A stretch of DNA of 12,953 nt, taken from assembly GCA_029052085.1 (NCBI GenBank), contig JAIDJS010000168.1, positions 1-12,953 on the forward strand, in the 5' to 3' direction. Position 1 is the stretch's first letter. Each line of letters opens with the position of its first letter. Below, in pieces: positions 6,328 to 12,953 of the stretch. A program made the position numbers and the translations under genes. Below the pieces are notes generated by a model. The model was not told the DNA's origin. It searched no databases and saw only the letters and a program-made list of their open reading frames with translations. The DNA is from Eubacterium sp. GTDB lineage: Bacteria; Bacillota; Clostridia; Oscillospirales; Acutalibacteraceae.

Positions 6328-8217
6328 TTACAAATAATCTGCAAATGAGGCATCTGACGGCATTCTCCAATCCCCTCTCGGAGAAAGCGAAACCGAGCCG
6401 ACCTTCGGAGAATCCGGAATACAGCTTCGCTTAAACTGACTGATAAAAAAGCGTTTCAGGAATATCTCAAGCCACTTTGAAATTTCATTGCTTTCATATT
6501 TTCCGTCAAATGCCTTTTCAGCAAGAATCTGAAGCTTTTCCTTTGAAAAACCGAAACGGACAAAATGATACAGAAAGAAATCATGCAGCTCATACGGCCC
6601 GATATTTTCCTCTGTTTTCTGTGCGATTTTACCGTTTTCATCAGGCGGAAGAAGTTCGGGAGAAACCGGAGTATCCAGCACATCATAAAGAATATCGGCT
6701 GTTTTCTTTTCGCTTATTCCCGCAACATATTCAACAAGATAACGGACAAGCGTTTTCGGAACAGACGCATTTACGCCGTACATGCTCATATGATCTCCGT
6801 TATAGGTACACCAGCCCATTGCAAGCTCGCTTAAATCCCCTGTGCCTACAAGAAGCTTGCCATGCTTGTTTGCCATATCAAAAAGAATCTGCGTGCGTTC
6901 TCTTGCCTGTGTATTTTCATAGGTTATATCCTTGATATCCGCATTATGCTCTATATCCTTCATATGCTGAATACAGGCATCCTTAATGCTGATTTCCTTG
7001 ACGGTAACACCAAGGCATTTCATTAACTCTATTGCATTGTTATAAGTTCTGTCTGTTGTACCGAAGCCCGGCATAGTAATACCCAAAATATCTAAATTAT
7101 CCTTGCCGAGCAGCTTCATTGCTTCAACAGCAACAAGCAGTGCAAGCGTTGAATCAAGACCGCCCGAGATACCGATAACTGCCCCGGATGAGCCAACGTG
7201 TTCCATTCTTTTTGCAAGACCTGCTGCTTGAATAGAAAAGATTTCCCTGCAGCGTTCCTTTCGTTTTGTATCATCGGCAGGAACAAACGGATGCGGATCA
7301 ACAAAACGGTATTTCAGGTCATTGCTTTTATTGTTGATTTTTGTATTTTCAAGACTTGTAACACTATAATCATAGCATGAATTGAAGCTCATATTCTTTT
7401 GACGAAGAGCATTTAGCTTTTCAACATCAATGTCGGCAATTGTAATCACATTATCTCTGCTGAAGCGTTCACCCTCTGCAAGAACTGCTCCATTTTCGGC
7501 AACAAGCGTTGCGCCGCTGAACACCAAATCCGTTGTGCTTTCATAAACAGACGCACCCGCATAAACATATCCGCAGATACACCTTGCAGACTGATTGGCA
7601 ATTAAATCTCGTCTGTACTCTGCCTTCGAAACATATTCATCACTTGCTGAAAGATTAACAATGATATTTGCACCTTCTAATGCAAGCCTGCCAGACGGGG
7701 GCTCAGTTACCCACAAATCTTCGCATAACTCAATTCCGACAAATATATCATCGCCTAAATCAATAATAGACTTGGAGTTCATCTGACAATCATATTTTTC
7801 AATATACAAATCATCATCAACCGTTGAAAACCAGCGTTTTTCATAAAACTCATTATAATTTGCAAGATTAAGCTTTTGCTGAATTTTCACGATTTTACCA
7901 TTGCTGATAGCAATTGCACAATTATAAAGCTTGGAATAATAGGAAACAGGCATTCCGACAATAACAACAATATTTTTTCCCTTTGTGTACTCAACAATAT
8001 CAAAGAGAGCTTCATCGGCTGCATCCTGCAAAGCCTTTGTAAAAAACAAATCAGCACAGGTATAGCCTGTTATGGAAAGCTCAGGTGTAACAAGAAGCCT
8101 TACCTCCTCGCTTACCGCCTTGTCAATTGCCTTTTTTATTTCTTCTTTATTATAACTTGGGTTTGCAACCTTAAGCTTAAGAGATGCCGCCGCAACTCTG
8201 AAAAATCCGTAATTCAT
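6328..8217 (-). CDS. nadE: Glutamine-dependent NAD+ synthetase
   Basis: This 629-residue two-domain enzyme makes NAD+ from nicotinic acid adenine dinucleotide, ATP and glutamine-derived ammonia. The N-terminal nitrilase-type glutaminase domain (about 1-290) carries the Glu46, Lys115, Cys165 triad in T-P-E-L, Q-Q-K-L-N-L and I-E-L-C-E-D. The C-terminal synthetase domain (about 320-629) has the ATP-binding loop S351-G-G-L-D-S356 and the later G-T-G-D-L-S-E-L-A-M-G-W motif. The length suits the long form found in many anaerobes. I chose the ATG at 8217 because a GGAG site lies six bases upstream. An in-frame TTG at 8235 would place that site inside the gene. It follows the epimerase gene by 18 bases, so the two are probably cotranscribed and translated in sequence. 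Confidence 0.95.
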   Translation of the reverse strand: MNYGFFRVAAASLKLKVANPSYNKEEIKKAIDKAVSEEVRLLVTPELSITGYTCADLFFTKALQDAADEALFDIVEYTKGKNIVVIVGMPVSYYSKLYNCAIAISNGKIVKIQQKLNLANYNEFYEKRWFSTVDDDLYIEKYDCQMNSKSIIDLGDDIFVGIELCEDLWVTEPPSGRLALEGANIIVNLSASDEYVSKAEYRRDLIANQSARCICGYVYAGASVYESTTDLVFSGATLVAENGAVLAEGERFSRDNVITIADIDVEKLNALRQKNMSFNSCYDYSVTSLENTKINNKSNDLKYRFVDPHPFVPADDTKRKERCREIFSIQAAGLAKRMEHVGSSGAVIGISGGLDSTLALLVAVEAMKLLGKDNLDILGITMPGFGTTDRTYNNAIELMKCLGVTVKEISIKDACIQHMKDIEHNADIKDITYENTQARERTQILFDMANKHGKLLVGTGDLSELAMGWCTYNGDHMSMYGVNASVPKTLVRYLVEYVAGISEKKTADILYDVLDTPVSPELLPPDENGKIAQKTEENIGPYELHDFFLYHFVRFGFSKEKLQILAEKAFDGKYESNEISKWLEIFLKRFFISQFKRSCIPDSPKVGSVSLSPRGDWRMPSDASFADYL

Positions 8218-8235
8218 TTTATCTCCGTATCTCAA

Positions 8236-9108
8236 TTAAATCAGTGTTATTTTAAATTTAAAAGATGCCTGCTCATTCGGCTCAAGAATGGTCATTCCCC
8301 TTTTGTTTTCAAAGGTTTCATCCTCATCAAGGCAGGTTGAAATCCCTGTCCACGGCTCTAAAGCAACAAACGGACCGCCGTTTGCAGAGGACCATACAAG
8401 GATATTATCAAAATCCTGATACTCTATTTTAACACCCTTTCCGTTTTTGCCAATCAGCAAAGCACGTTTTGCCTCCATATTGTCAAAAACCATAGCATCA
8501 TCAACAAAAAGGCTGTGGTCCATTTTGATTTCATCCGTATTTTCAAGAACGGAATAACGCTTCGATGTATCAATAAGCCCTGTATGAACATCCGGTCTTA
8601 AACACTTTTTAGTAAGCACCTTATCAAACTTAACAGAATAGTCTTCAAACTTTTCATCATCACAAATTGGACAGTTGAAAGCGGGATGACCGCCGATAGC
8701 AAACGGAAGCTTTTCACTTCCTGTATTAAAAATGGTATATTCTGTTGTAACAGTATTGCCATTTAAAGTATATTTTATTTCAAGAGAATAATCAAAAGGA
8801 AACTGCGCCTTTGTTTTATCCGTTGCATTCTGAACAAAGGTAACAAAATTTTCGCCCTGTTCCTTAATTTCAAAAGGATTTATTCTTGCAACACCGTGAC
8901 GGCTCATGTTGCATTCTTTACCAAAGGCCTTTGCTTTTCCGTCTTTCAGCACACCAACAATCGGAAAGCAGACAGGCGCCTGACCGCCCCAATAATTCTT
9001 ATCTCCCTGCCAGAGATATTCCGTGCTGTTCTTTACAAGGGAATGAAGCATAGCGCCCTCCTGCAAACATTCCACTCTGCATATATCATTTTTAAGCGTA
9101 ACTGTCAT
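8236..9108 (-). CDS. Aldose 1-epimerase family protein (galactose mutarotase-like, LacX type)
   Basis: This 290-residue protein has the galactose-mutarotase beta-sandwich signature, and it probably interconverts the alpha and beta anomers of a hexose or hexose derivative in the cytosol. Candidate catalytic residues are His71 in S-R-H-G-V-A-R, His141 in I-G-G-H-P-A-F-N-C-P, and Glu251 in A-L-E-P-W-T-G. The last is the usual general base position. G-H-P-A-F-N is typical of the LacX-like branch, whose real substrates are poorly known. No signal peptide is present. The ATG at 9108 is preferred because GGAG lies nine bases upstream. The in-frame ATG at 9123 would absorb that site into the coding region. 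It is first in an operon with NAD synthetase. The pairing has no obvious metabolic link. Confidence 0.88.
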   Translation of the reverse strand: MTVTLKNDICRVECLQEGAMLHSLVKNSTEYLWQGDKNYWGGQAPVCFPIVGVLKDGKAKAFGKECNMSRHGVARINPFEIKEQGENFVTFVQNATDKTKAQFPFDYSLEIKYTLNGNTVTTEYTIFNTGSEKLPFAIGGHPAFNCPICDDEKFEDYSVKFDKVLTKKCLRPDVHTGLIDTSKRYSVLENTDEIKMDHSLFVDDAMVFDNMEAKRALLIGKNGKGVKIEYQDFDNILVWSSANGGPFVALEPWTGISTCLDEDETFENKRGMTILEPNEQASFKFKITLI

Positions 9109-9141
9109 AACAACACACTCCATTATAAGTTAATCAAAAAT

Positions 9142-9170
9142 ATTATAGCCTATAATAATTCTTAATGCAA
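9142..9170 (-). promoter_or_regulatory. Promoter of the epimerase-NAD synthetase operon
   Basis: On the - strand, TTGCAT (9170-9165) and a perfect TATAAT (9147-9142) are 17 bases apart, with a leader of about 27 bases to the epimerase start. Its -35 box is two bases from the -35 box of a candidate + strand promoter. Confidence 0.68.
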
Positions 9171-9172
9171 TA

Positions 9173-9201
9173 TTGAAAATGATAATGTTATAGTATAAAA
9201 T
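9173..9201 (+). promoter_or_regulatory. Candidate divergent promoter for the acidic 191-residue protein
   Basis: TTGAAA (9173-9178) and TAAAAT (9196-9201) are 17 bases apart. Transcription would begin near 9208, run through the whole palindromic repeat, and reach the ribosome binding site AAGGAG at 9382-9387. The -10 is imperfect and the surroundings are very A+T-rich, so chance matches are possible. Confidence 0.42.
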
Positions 9202-9221
9202 GTTATTAGATGATAAGACAA

Positions 9222-9374
9222 CAAGCTCACTAAGTTAAGCCTTCTCCTTGAGGAGAAGGGGGACCACTTGTGGTGGATGAGGTGTTGTCAAAGAATAAGA
9301 TTCACCTCATCAGTCACCTGTGGTGACAGCTTCCCCTCGAGGGGAAGCCTCATTTTCTAAACTTAATGATGTTG
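9222..9374. repeat. Palindromic MITE-like intergenic repeat made of nested hairpins
   Basis: This is an element of about 150 bases whose two halves are imperfect inverted copies. The outer ends 9228-9239 and 9357-9368 match in inverted form at 10 of 12 positions. Inside, each half has a long and a short palindrome: 9240-9259 and 9263-9274 on the left, 9313-9327 and 9329-9348 on the right. The last is perfect over 20 bases. The central arms GATGAGGTG (9276-9284) and CACCTCATC (9303-9311) close an 18-base loop. It holds no coding frame. I recall similar elements with CTTCCCC...GGGGAAG and GATGAGGTG boxes scattered between genes of clostridial bacteria, but I cannot name the family. It lies in the probable leader of the acidic gene. 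The exact ends are uncertain by several bases. Confidence 0.8.
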
Positions 9375-9394
9375 GATAAAAAAGGAGAAACAAA

Positions 9395-9970
9395 ATGAAT
9401 ATTGATACCTATATTTATGAAGCGATTTTTGAAGAAAAGCAAAAGTATAAAGTTTTTTATGAATTAATCTGGGAACAGCTTAAAGAAGACGGCTTCGTTA
9501 TTACAGATGAAGACGGATATGAAATTGATTCCGTATTTAAGGCTGTTGCACTTCAGAATCTTGTCGGTGAATTCAATTACAGAGTTTATGATGATGTTAA
9601 CGAAACGGGCTTTGAGGATGTTATTGAGTATCTGCAGAATCTCGGCATAAACGAGGCGGAAATCACGGCTTACTGCCTTGACAACCCAAGAATTGATACA
9701 GACGAGGACGATTTTGAATTAACAGTTAAGAATGCTCTAGATTATCATACAGAGGTTGTTGCAGATAAAATGCTTGAAGAATTTTCAGCAGACGATATTT
9801 TTGATTATCTTTTCACGGCAACCTATGATTTTGAGCAGGATTTCACCTTTGATTTTGAAGATACGGATGAATTTCAGGCTTTCGTTGATTCCAATACGGA
9901 AAGACTTGATGACTATAAAGACGAATACCCATCTGTTATGCGCTGGATAGAAAGCGGAATGATTTGCTGA
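9395..9970 (+). CDS. Highly acidic protein of unknown function
   Basis: I do not recognise this 191-residue protein. It has no signal peptide or membrane segment and is probably cytosolic. By my count it holds 52 Asp/Glu against 12 Lys/Arg, so its net charge is near -40. Acidic clusters include T-D-E-D-D-F-E (around residue 110) and F-D-F-E-D-T-D-E-F (around 150). Aromatic residues, especially Phe and Tyr, are frequent, and the rest reads like a mostly helical fold. It has a good ribosome binding site, AAGGAG seven bases before the ATG, and a strong hairpin after the stop, so it is very likely a real single-gene unit. Such charge is seen in DNA mimics, halophilic proteins and some phage-defence inhibitors, but no ArdA-type motif is visible and none of these roles can be assigned. 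Confidence 0.8.
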   Translation: MNIDTYIYEAIFEEKQKYKVFYELIWEQLKEDGFVITDEDGYEIDSVFKAVALQNLVGEFNYRVYDDVNETGFEDVIEYLQNLGINEAEITAYCLDNPRIDTDEDDFELTVKNALDYHTEVVADKMLEEFSADDIFDYLFTATYDFEQDFTFDFEDTDEFQAFVDSNTERLDDYKDEYPSVMRWIESGMIC

Positions 9971-9983
9971 TACAAACACTACA

Positions 9984-10016
9984 CCCCACAAGCTTAAACT
10001 TGTGGGGCTTCTTATT
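9984..10016 (+). terminator. Terminator between convergent genes
   Basis: CCCCACAAG (9984-9992) pairs perfectly with CTTGTGGGG (9999-10007) across a six-base loop and is followed by the T-rich CTTCTTATTTT. It starts 14 bases after the acidic gene. It also lies directly after the stop of the convergent anti-sigma gene and may help end that transcript, although T-richness on the - strand side is weak. Confidence 0.8.
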
Positions 10017-11027
10017 TTAGTCTGCTATTCTGTCAATAACAAGCTCGCCGTTATCATTAAATGAAAAATCATAGCTTGCATATTGAACCGAATTATCATT
10101 GAAAGTTACTTCAACGCTTATGGTGTCGTGTAATTCAGTAATAGACATATCAGGATTATCAACAAGTTCAAAAGCATTTGGTTCCCATAAAAATAAATCT
10201 TCACCGATAATATCTTCCGTTTTGCTGTGAACATTTTCAAAAGTGTATTCTTTAATTGTTCCGTCTGGATGGATTTTTGCATAGCTTTCTTTACTCACAA
10301 GCCCAACAGCAACTGCATTGTCATTATTATCATAAACAACATCAGCACTTATATATTCATCATAAGATCTTAATTTTTTACCCTTGATATACTCATCATA
10401 ATCGCCATTTTTAATATGACTAAACATTATATCAAGGCGCTTGTCAGTTCCTCCAACCTCATATTCAGCTGAATAAGGCACAATAAGGTCAAAATATGTT
10501 TCATTTTCTTGTAAAAAATGGAGCATATCAAACCCCCAAACAAGAAACTCGCCTGTTTCACATTTGATTTTAACAGATTTAATATTCTCTCCACTGATTT
10601 TAAAAGCAGTACCATCATCAGAATCTTCTTTTCCTCCGATACCTATTGATACGCCGTCGTCATATCTTTGGATATCGTATTTTAAATAAGGAAAAATAAC
10701 CGTATGATCATCAATAGGAATTGCTGTTTCTTTATCCTTTTCAGCAGCATAAACGCTCATAACAAAATAATTCCCGCTGTAATCCACATCAGATGTAAAA
10801 ACATTTTCATTGCTGTCACTGATTGCCTTTTTAGGAACTCCGATACCAATACCTGCCGCAAGAACGGCACAGCAAAGAGCTGTGCAAACAGCAGCTTTAA
10901 ATAGTTTTCCTGTTTTCTTTTTCGGCTTTTCTGCGTCTTTTATCTCAGCAAAAAGCCTTGTTTCCATATAGCTGTCCGGCGTAATATAGTTTATACTGTT
11001 TTTTAAATCATCAGGTTTCATAGCCAT
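10017..11027 (-). CDS. Putative membrane anti-sigma factor paired with the adjacent ECF sigma factor
   Basis: This 336-residue predicted type II membrane protein has a cytosolic N-terminus (1-43) containing N-S-I-N-Y-I-T-P-D-S-Y-M-E-T-R-L, a Lys-rich stop (K34-K44), one membrane helix (about 45-64), and a 270-residue extracytoplasmic part rich in Asp, Glu and Tyr. No zinc-binding H-x3-C-x2-C motif is present, so it is not a ZAS-type anti-sigma factor. The call rests on layout and on overlap with the sigma gene, which is standard for sigma/anti-sigma pairs. It shows no DUF3298 signature and is unlike the RsiV homologue at 1352-2248. GGAGG lies three bases before the ATG at 11027 and nine before the ATG at 11021 (residue 3); the second spacing is more usual, so translation may begin there. 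What the outer domain senses is unknown. Confidence 0.72.
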   Translation of the reverse strand: MAMKPDDLKNSINYITPDSYMETRLFAEIKDAEKPKKKTGKLFKAAVCTALCCAVLAAGIGIGVPKKAISDSNENVFTSDVDYSGNYFVMSVYAAEKDKETAIPIDDHTVIFPYLKYDIQRYDDGVSIGIGGKEDSDDGTAFKISGENIKSVKIKCETGEFLVWGFDMLHFLQENETYFDLIVPYSAEYEVGGTDKRLDIMFSHIKNGDYDEYIKGKKLRSYDEYISADVVYDNNDNAVAVGLVSKESYAKIHPDGTIKEYTFENVHSKTEDIIGEDLFLWEPNAFELVDNPDMSITELHDTISVEVTFNDNSVQYASYDFSFNDNGELVIDRIAD

Positions 11028-11508
11028 AATCCTCCAATTCTATTTTTAAAATTTCTCTGCCCCGCTTCAACCGCATTTTAACTGCCGAATGACTGATTTG
11101 CAGTGTTTTCGATATCTCGCTTACAGAATAATCATAATAGTAATACAGAATAATTGCCGCTTTATATTTTGCAGGAAGCGCAACAACCTGCTTGATAACA
11201 TCAAGCTGCGCATCACTTTCCGTTTTAACAAAATCGGATATTTCCATTTCATCAATCGAAGTATTTTTATTGCTTGATGCTTTCAGCATATCCCTGCATT
11301 TATTCTGCGTTACTCTGATTAGCCATGCTTTTTCATGGTTTTCGTCTTTGAAAGAGGGCGCATTGTACATCAGCCTGATAAAAACCTCCTGCATGGCATC
11401 TTCAGCATCATATGAATTTCCAAAATATAAAAAAGCAATTTTATATAGCATGTTTCCATATAAATTATATTTGGCTTCAAACTTGCTTTTTAATGGTTCA
11501 TTATCCAT
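11011..11508 (-). CDS. ECF-type RNA polymerase sigma factor
   Basis: This 165-residue protein has a standard ECF form. Region 2 (about 10-80) carries Y-D-A-E-D-A-M-Q-E-V-F-I-R-L and H-E-K-A-W-L-I-R-V-T-Q-N-K-C-R-D. Region 4 (about 110-160) carries L-P-A-K-Y-K-A-A-I-I-L-Y-Y-Y followed by a helix-turn-helix ending S-A-V-K-M-R-L-K-R-G-R. I chose the ATG at 11508, seven bases after AAAGGGGG. The in-frame GTG at 11526 would put that site inside the gene. Its end overlaps the anti-sigma gene by 17 bases (or 11 with the later start), which suggests coupled translation. A candidate ECF-type promoter lies upstream, so it may activate its own operon. It differs clearly from the sigma factor at 867-1355. 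Confidence 0.92.
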   Translation of the reverse strand: MDNEPLKSKFEAKYNLYGNMLYKIAFLYFGNSYDAEDAMQEVFIRLMYNAPSFKDENHEKAWLIRVTQNKCRDMLKASSNKNTSIDEMEISDFVKTESDAQLDVIKQVVALPAKYKAAIILYYYYDYSVSEISKTLQISHSAVKMRLKRGREILKIELEDYGYET

Positions 11509-11533
11509 ATGAATTCCCCCTTTCACACCTAAA

Positions 11534-11559
11534 ACGATTTAAAAACCGAATTGGTCACA
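11534..11559 (-). promoter_or_regulatory. Candidate autoregulatory ECF promoter of the sigma/anti-sigma pair
   Basis: On the - strand, TGTGACC (11559-11553) is followed after 16 bases by CGT (11536-11534) and then TTT. ECF promoters commonly show an AAC-like or ACC-like -35 core and a CGT-type -10 at this spacing. No good TTGACA/TATAAT pair is seen in the same gap. It begins directly at the end of the T-tract of the peptidase terminator. Which sigma factor reads it is an inference. Confidence 0.5.
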
Positions 11560-11585
11560 AAAAAAGAGCTGATATAAATCAGCCC
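11559..11585 (-). terminator. Terminator of the M28 peptidase gene
   Basis: On the - strand, GGGCTGAT (11585-11578) pairs with ATCAGCTC (11573-11566), with one G-U pair, across a four-base loop. It is followed by seven T (11565-11559). It lies 14 bases after the peptidase stop, so the peptidase is a separate unit from the sigma pair. Confidence 0.85.
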
Positions 11586-11598
11586 TTTTAATTGATAA

Positions 11599-12879
11599 TT
11601 ATTTACATCCGTTTTCATCAAAATTAAGAATGGAAGCAATAACGATTTTATAGCCTGTTTCAATAGCCTTCGGTACAAGCCTGTCATAGCTGTCACGGCG
11701 GTTATGATAATAATCGGCCGGAGCCGGATCCATAGCCGCAAGGCAGGTTGCCGCAATACCCTCCTGCGTAAATGCAGCAGCATCCGACGAGCCGAAGAAA
11801 ACGCTTGCAAGCTTAGCATCCTCATAGCCTGCTTCCTTGGCAGAATTGAGAACAAGATTTGAGAAATTCTTATCATTCTTAACTGTTCCGGTCATATCCT
11901 TTGCATAAACATTAAGATATTCCAGATCCGTTAATGTATCACAGCAGAGAACAACTGTTTCAATATCCTTGCTTGTGAATTCATCCTTATGCGCCTTTGC
12001 ATAAGCCTTTGCACCACGAAGACCTGCTTCTTCGCCGTCTGTAATCATAGCAACAACCTCTGTGTTTTCAAATTCAACACCTGCCATATCAAGCATACGA
12101 AGCGCACAGACAGCGGCATAAGTACCTGTTAAATTATCATTTGCTCCGGGAGAAATTGTTTTGAAATCAACAAAAAGGAACAAACCAATCATAAAGATTG
12201 CAGTTAAAATATGAAAATAATAAGAGTAATCAAGCATAAATTCGCCGAATGAGCCCATATCAACAAAATGAGCAACAATACAAATAACAGTAATTATAAA
12301 TGAAAGAATTGCACCGCCGATTGCTCCGCCCATTGAAATACCCATTAACGGATACTTGCCCTTTCCATAATAAAGCGGGCGCCATTCATAGGCAGAATCA
12401 ATATGACCACTGATTACAATTCTTCTTTTAACCTCACCCTTCGGCTTTCTTGTTGCAATAAGATTACGGGCAGTGATTTTCTTATAAAACACATCCGTAA
12501 ACTGCTTATACATAAGAAATTCAAACACCGTTATCAGCAATCCGATTCCTACAACTGCGCAAACAATACACTGTGCTGCAAAAAAGCCGCTTATTACACC
12601 TGTAAGTGCAAGCACAAGACCTGTAATAACCGCAATAATGATAACAACCGCAACCGTTTTAGTAAAATGCAAAAACGCCTTCGGAGCCATTTTGTATTCT
12701 TCAAAATGAGCTTCATCGGTAAACTGATCAAACTCTTTCTTTAAATGCTTTTCGGCAGCAAAGCAATTATCATTCCCCGATTCACGAGGACCATACTTTT
12801 TAATTACATTTGTTATTTCCTTTACAGTATAATCAACATTTTCTTTTATAACTGCACTTGGGAAATCCTTAAATTTCAT
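11599..12879 (-). CDS. Membrane-embedded M28-family zinc metallopeptidase
   Basis: This 426-residue M28 (aminopeptidase Y/QC-like) protein has a full set of metal and catalytic residues: H159-x-D161 in S-G-H-I-D-S, D248 in P-G-A-N-D-N, E283-E284 in T-D-G-E-E-A-G, D314 in L-C-C-D-T, and H392 in Y-Y-H-N-R-R-D. An upstream G-P-R-E-S-G motif (30-35) also fits the family. Four hydrophobic segments are predicted, about 74-95, 97-120, 180-205 and 219-238, and there is no signal peptide. The second pair sits between the first metal motif and the rest of the site. The even number of crossings, and the basic stretch R-K-P-K-G-E-V-K-R-R at 144-153, suggest that both halves of the active site face the cytosol. 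The start is ATG with AGGAGA six bases upstream. Substrate is unknown; many relatives cleave N-terminal residues from peptides. Confidence 0.9.
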   Translation of the reverse strand: MKFKDFPSAVIKENVDYTVKEITNVIKKYGPRESGNDNCFAAEKHLKKEFDQFTDEAHFEEYKMAPKAFLHFTKTVAVVIIIAVITGLVLALTGVISGFFAAQCIVCAVVGIGLLITVFEFLMYKQFTDVFYKKITARNLIATRKPKGEVKRRIVISGHIDSAYEWRPLYYGKGKYPLMGISMGGAIGGAILSFIITVICIVAHFVDMGSFGEFMLDYSYYFHILTAIFMIGLFLFVDFKTISPGANDNLTGTYAAVCALRMLDMAGVEFENTEVVAMITDGEEAGLRGAKAYAKAHKDEFTSKDIETVVLCCDTLTDLEYLNVYAKDMTGTVKNDKNFSNLVLNSAKEAGYEDAKLASVFFGSSDAAAFTQEGIAATCLAAMDPAPADYYHNRRDSYDRLVPKAIETGYKIVIASILNFDENGCK

Positions 12880-12893
12880 AATCGTTCTCCTTT

Positions 12894-12923
12894 ACAAAAG
12901 GCTGATTTGTATAAGCCTTTTGT
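12894..12923 (-). promoter_or_regulatory. Leader hairpin next to the peptidase ribosome binding site
   Basis: The arms 12894-12903 and 12914-12923 are exact reverse complements (10 bp) around a 10-base loop. In the - strand transcript the stem ends three bases before AGGAGA. No T-tract follows, so it is not a terminator. It may affect translation or mRNA stability. Confidence 0.5.
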
Positions 12924-12945
12924 CAATAATAACAAATTTGTAGTG

Positions 12946-12951
12946 ATTATA
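12946..12951 (-). promoter_or_regulatory. Possible -10 box of the peptidase gene
   Basis: A perfect TATAAT is read on the - strand at 12951-12946. Its -35 partner would fall outside the window, so the promoter cannot be confirmed. If it is used, the transcript would start near 12939 and include the leader hairpin. Confidence 0.3.
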
Positions 12952-12953
12952 TC

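Noticed and set aside
8218..8235. Longer NAD synthetase starting at TTG 8235
   Set aside because: The GGAG site would lie inside the coding region and the six extra residues add nothing family-like; ATG at 8217 has the proper spacing.
7876..8340. 154-codon + strand open frame spanning the NAD synthetase/epimerase junction
   Set aside because: It is antisense to two well-supported genes, its composition is shadow-like, and it has no recognisable motif.
9240..9348. CRISPR-like repeats
   Set aside because: The repeated units are inverted palindromes with no regular spacers and no cas genes, which fits a MITE-like element instead.
9395..9970. ArdA-type antirestriction protein
   Set aside because: The acidity fits but none of the ArdA sequence motifs I know are visible.
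12921..12926. Perfect TTGACA on the - strand as -35 box of the peptidase gene
   Set aside because: At 17 bases downstream the sequence is AGCCTT, not a -10 box, and the site overlaps the leader hairpin arm.

Overview
The window looks like a chromosomal segment from a low-GC anaerobic Firmicute of the Clostridia. A gut Oscillospiraceae/Ruminococcaceae-type organism is plausible. This rests on the A+T-rich coding style, strong GGAGG-type ribosome binding sites, a full-length pyruvate:ferredoxin oxidoreductase, RsiV-type and other ECF sigma/anti-sigma pairs, and a palindromic intergenic repeat of a kind I associate with clostridial genomes. No phage, IS transposase, CRISPR, rRNA or tRNA is visible.

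Left region (1-2304, + strand): four tightly packed genes form an apparent operon. The first is cut by the window edge. Its last 18 residues look like the C-terminus of an MBOAT membrane O-acyltransferase. It is followed by an SGNH-hydrolase-fold lipoprotein, an ECF sigma factor, and an RsiV-like membrane anti-sigma factor (DUF3298). Both sigma-module junctions overlap by four bases and use TTG starts. In Bacillus subtilis, SigV-RsiV senses lysozyme and controls OatA, a fused acyltransferase-SGNH peptidoglycan O-acetylase. Here the two enzymatic halves appear as separate proteins encoded in front of the sensor. This is the most interesting system in the window. A perfect 38-nt palindrome terminates the operon and also encodes the end of the convergent gene.

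Middle region (2292-9170, - strand): a 72-residue cysteine-rich protein lies downstream of the pyruvate:ferredoxin (flavodoxin) oxidoreductase gene. The oxidoreductase has an extended -10 promoter and its own terminator. Upstream lies a two-gene operon, an aldose 1-epimerase-like protein followed by glutamine-dependent NAD+ synthetase, with a promoter at 9142-9170 and a terminator at 6226-6250.

Right region (9173-12953): a palindromic, MITE-like repeat (about 9222-9374) lies between a possible + strand promoter and a very acidic 191-residue protein of unknown function. A second, unrelated ECF sigma/anti-sigma pair follows on the - strand. It has a candidate self-recognised ECF promoter placed directly after the terminator of the next gene, a membrane-embedded M28-family metallopeptidase. 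The peptidase leader carries a 10-bp hairpin next to its ribosome binding site.

The central metabolic genes (PFOR, NAD synthetase, epimerase) look like ordinary housekeeping. The two ECF modules suggest that the flanks deal with envelope sensing and modification.
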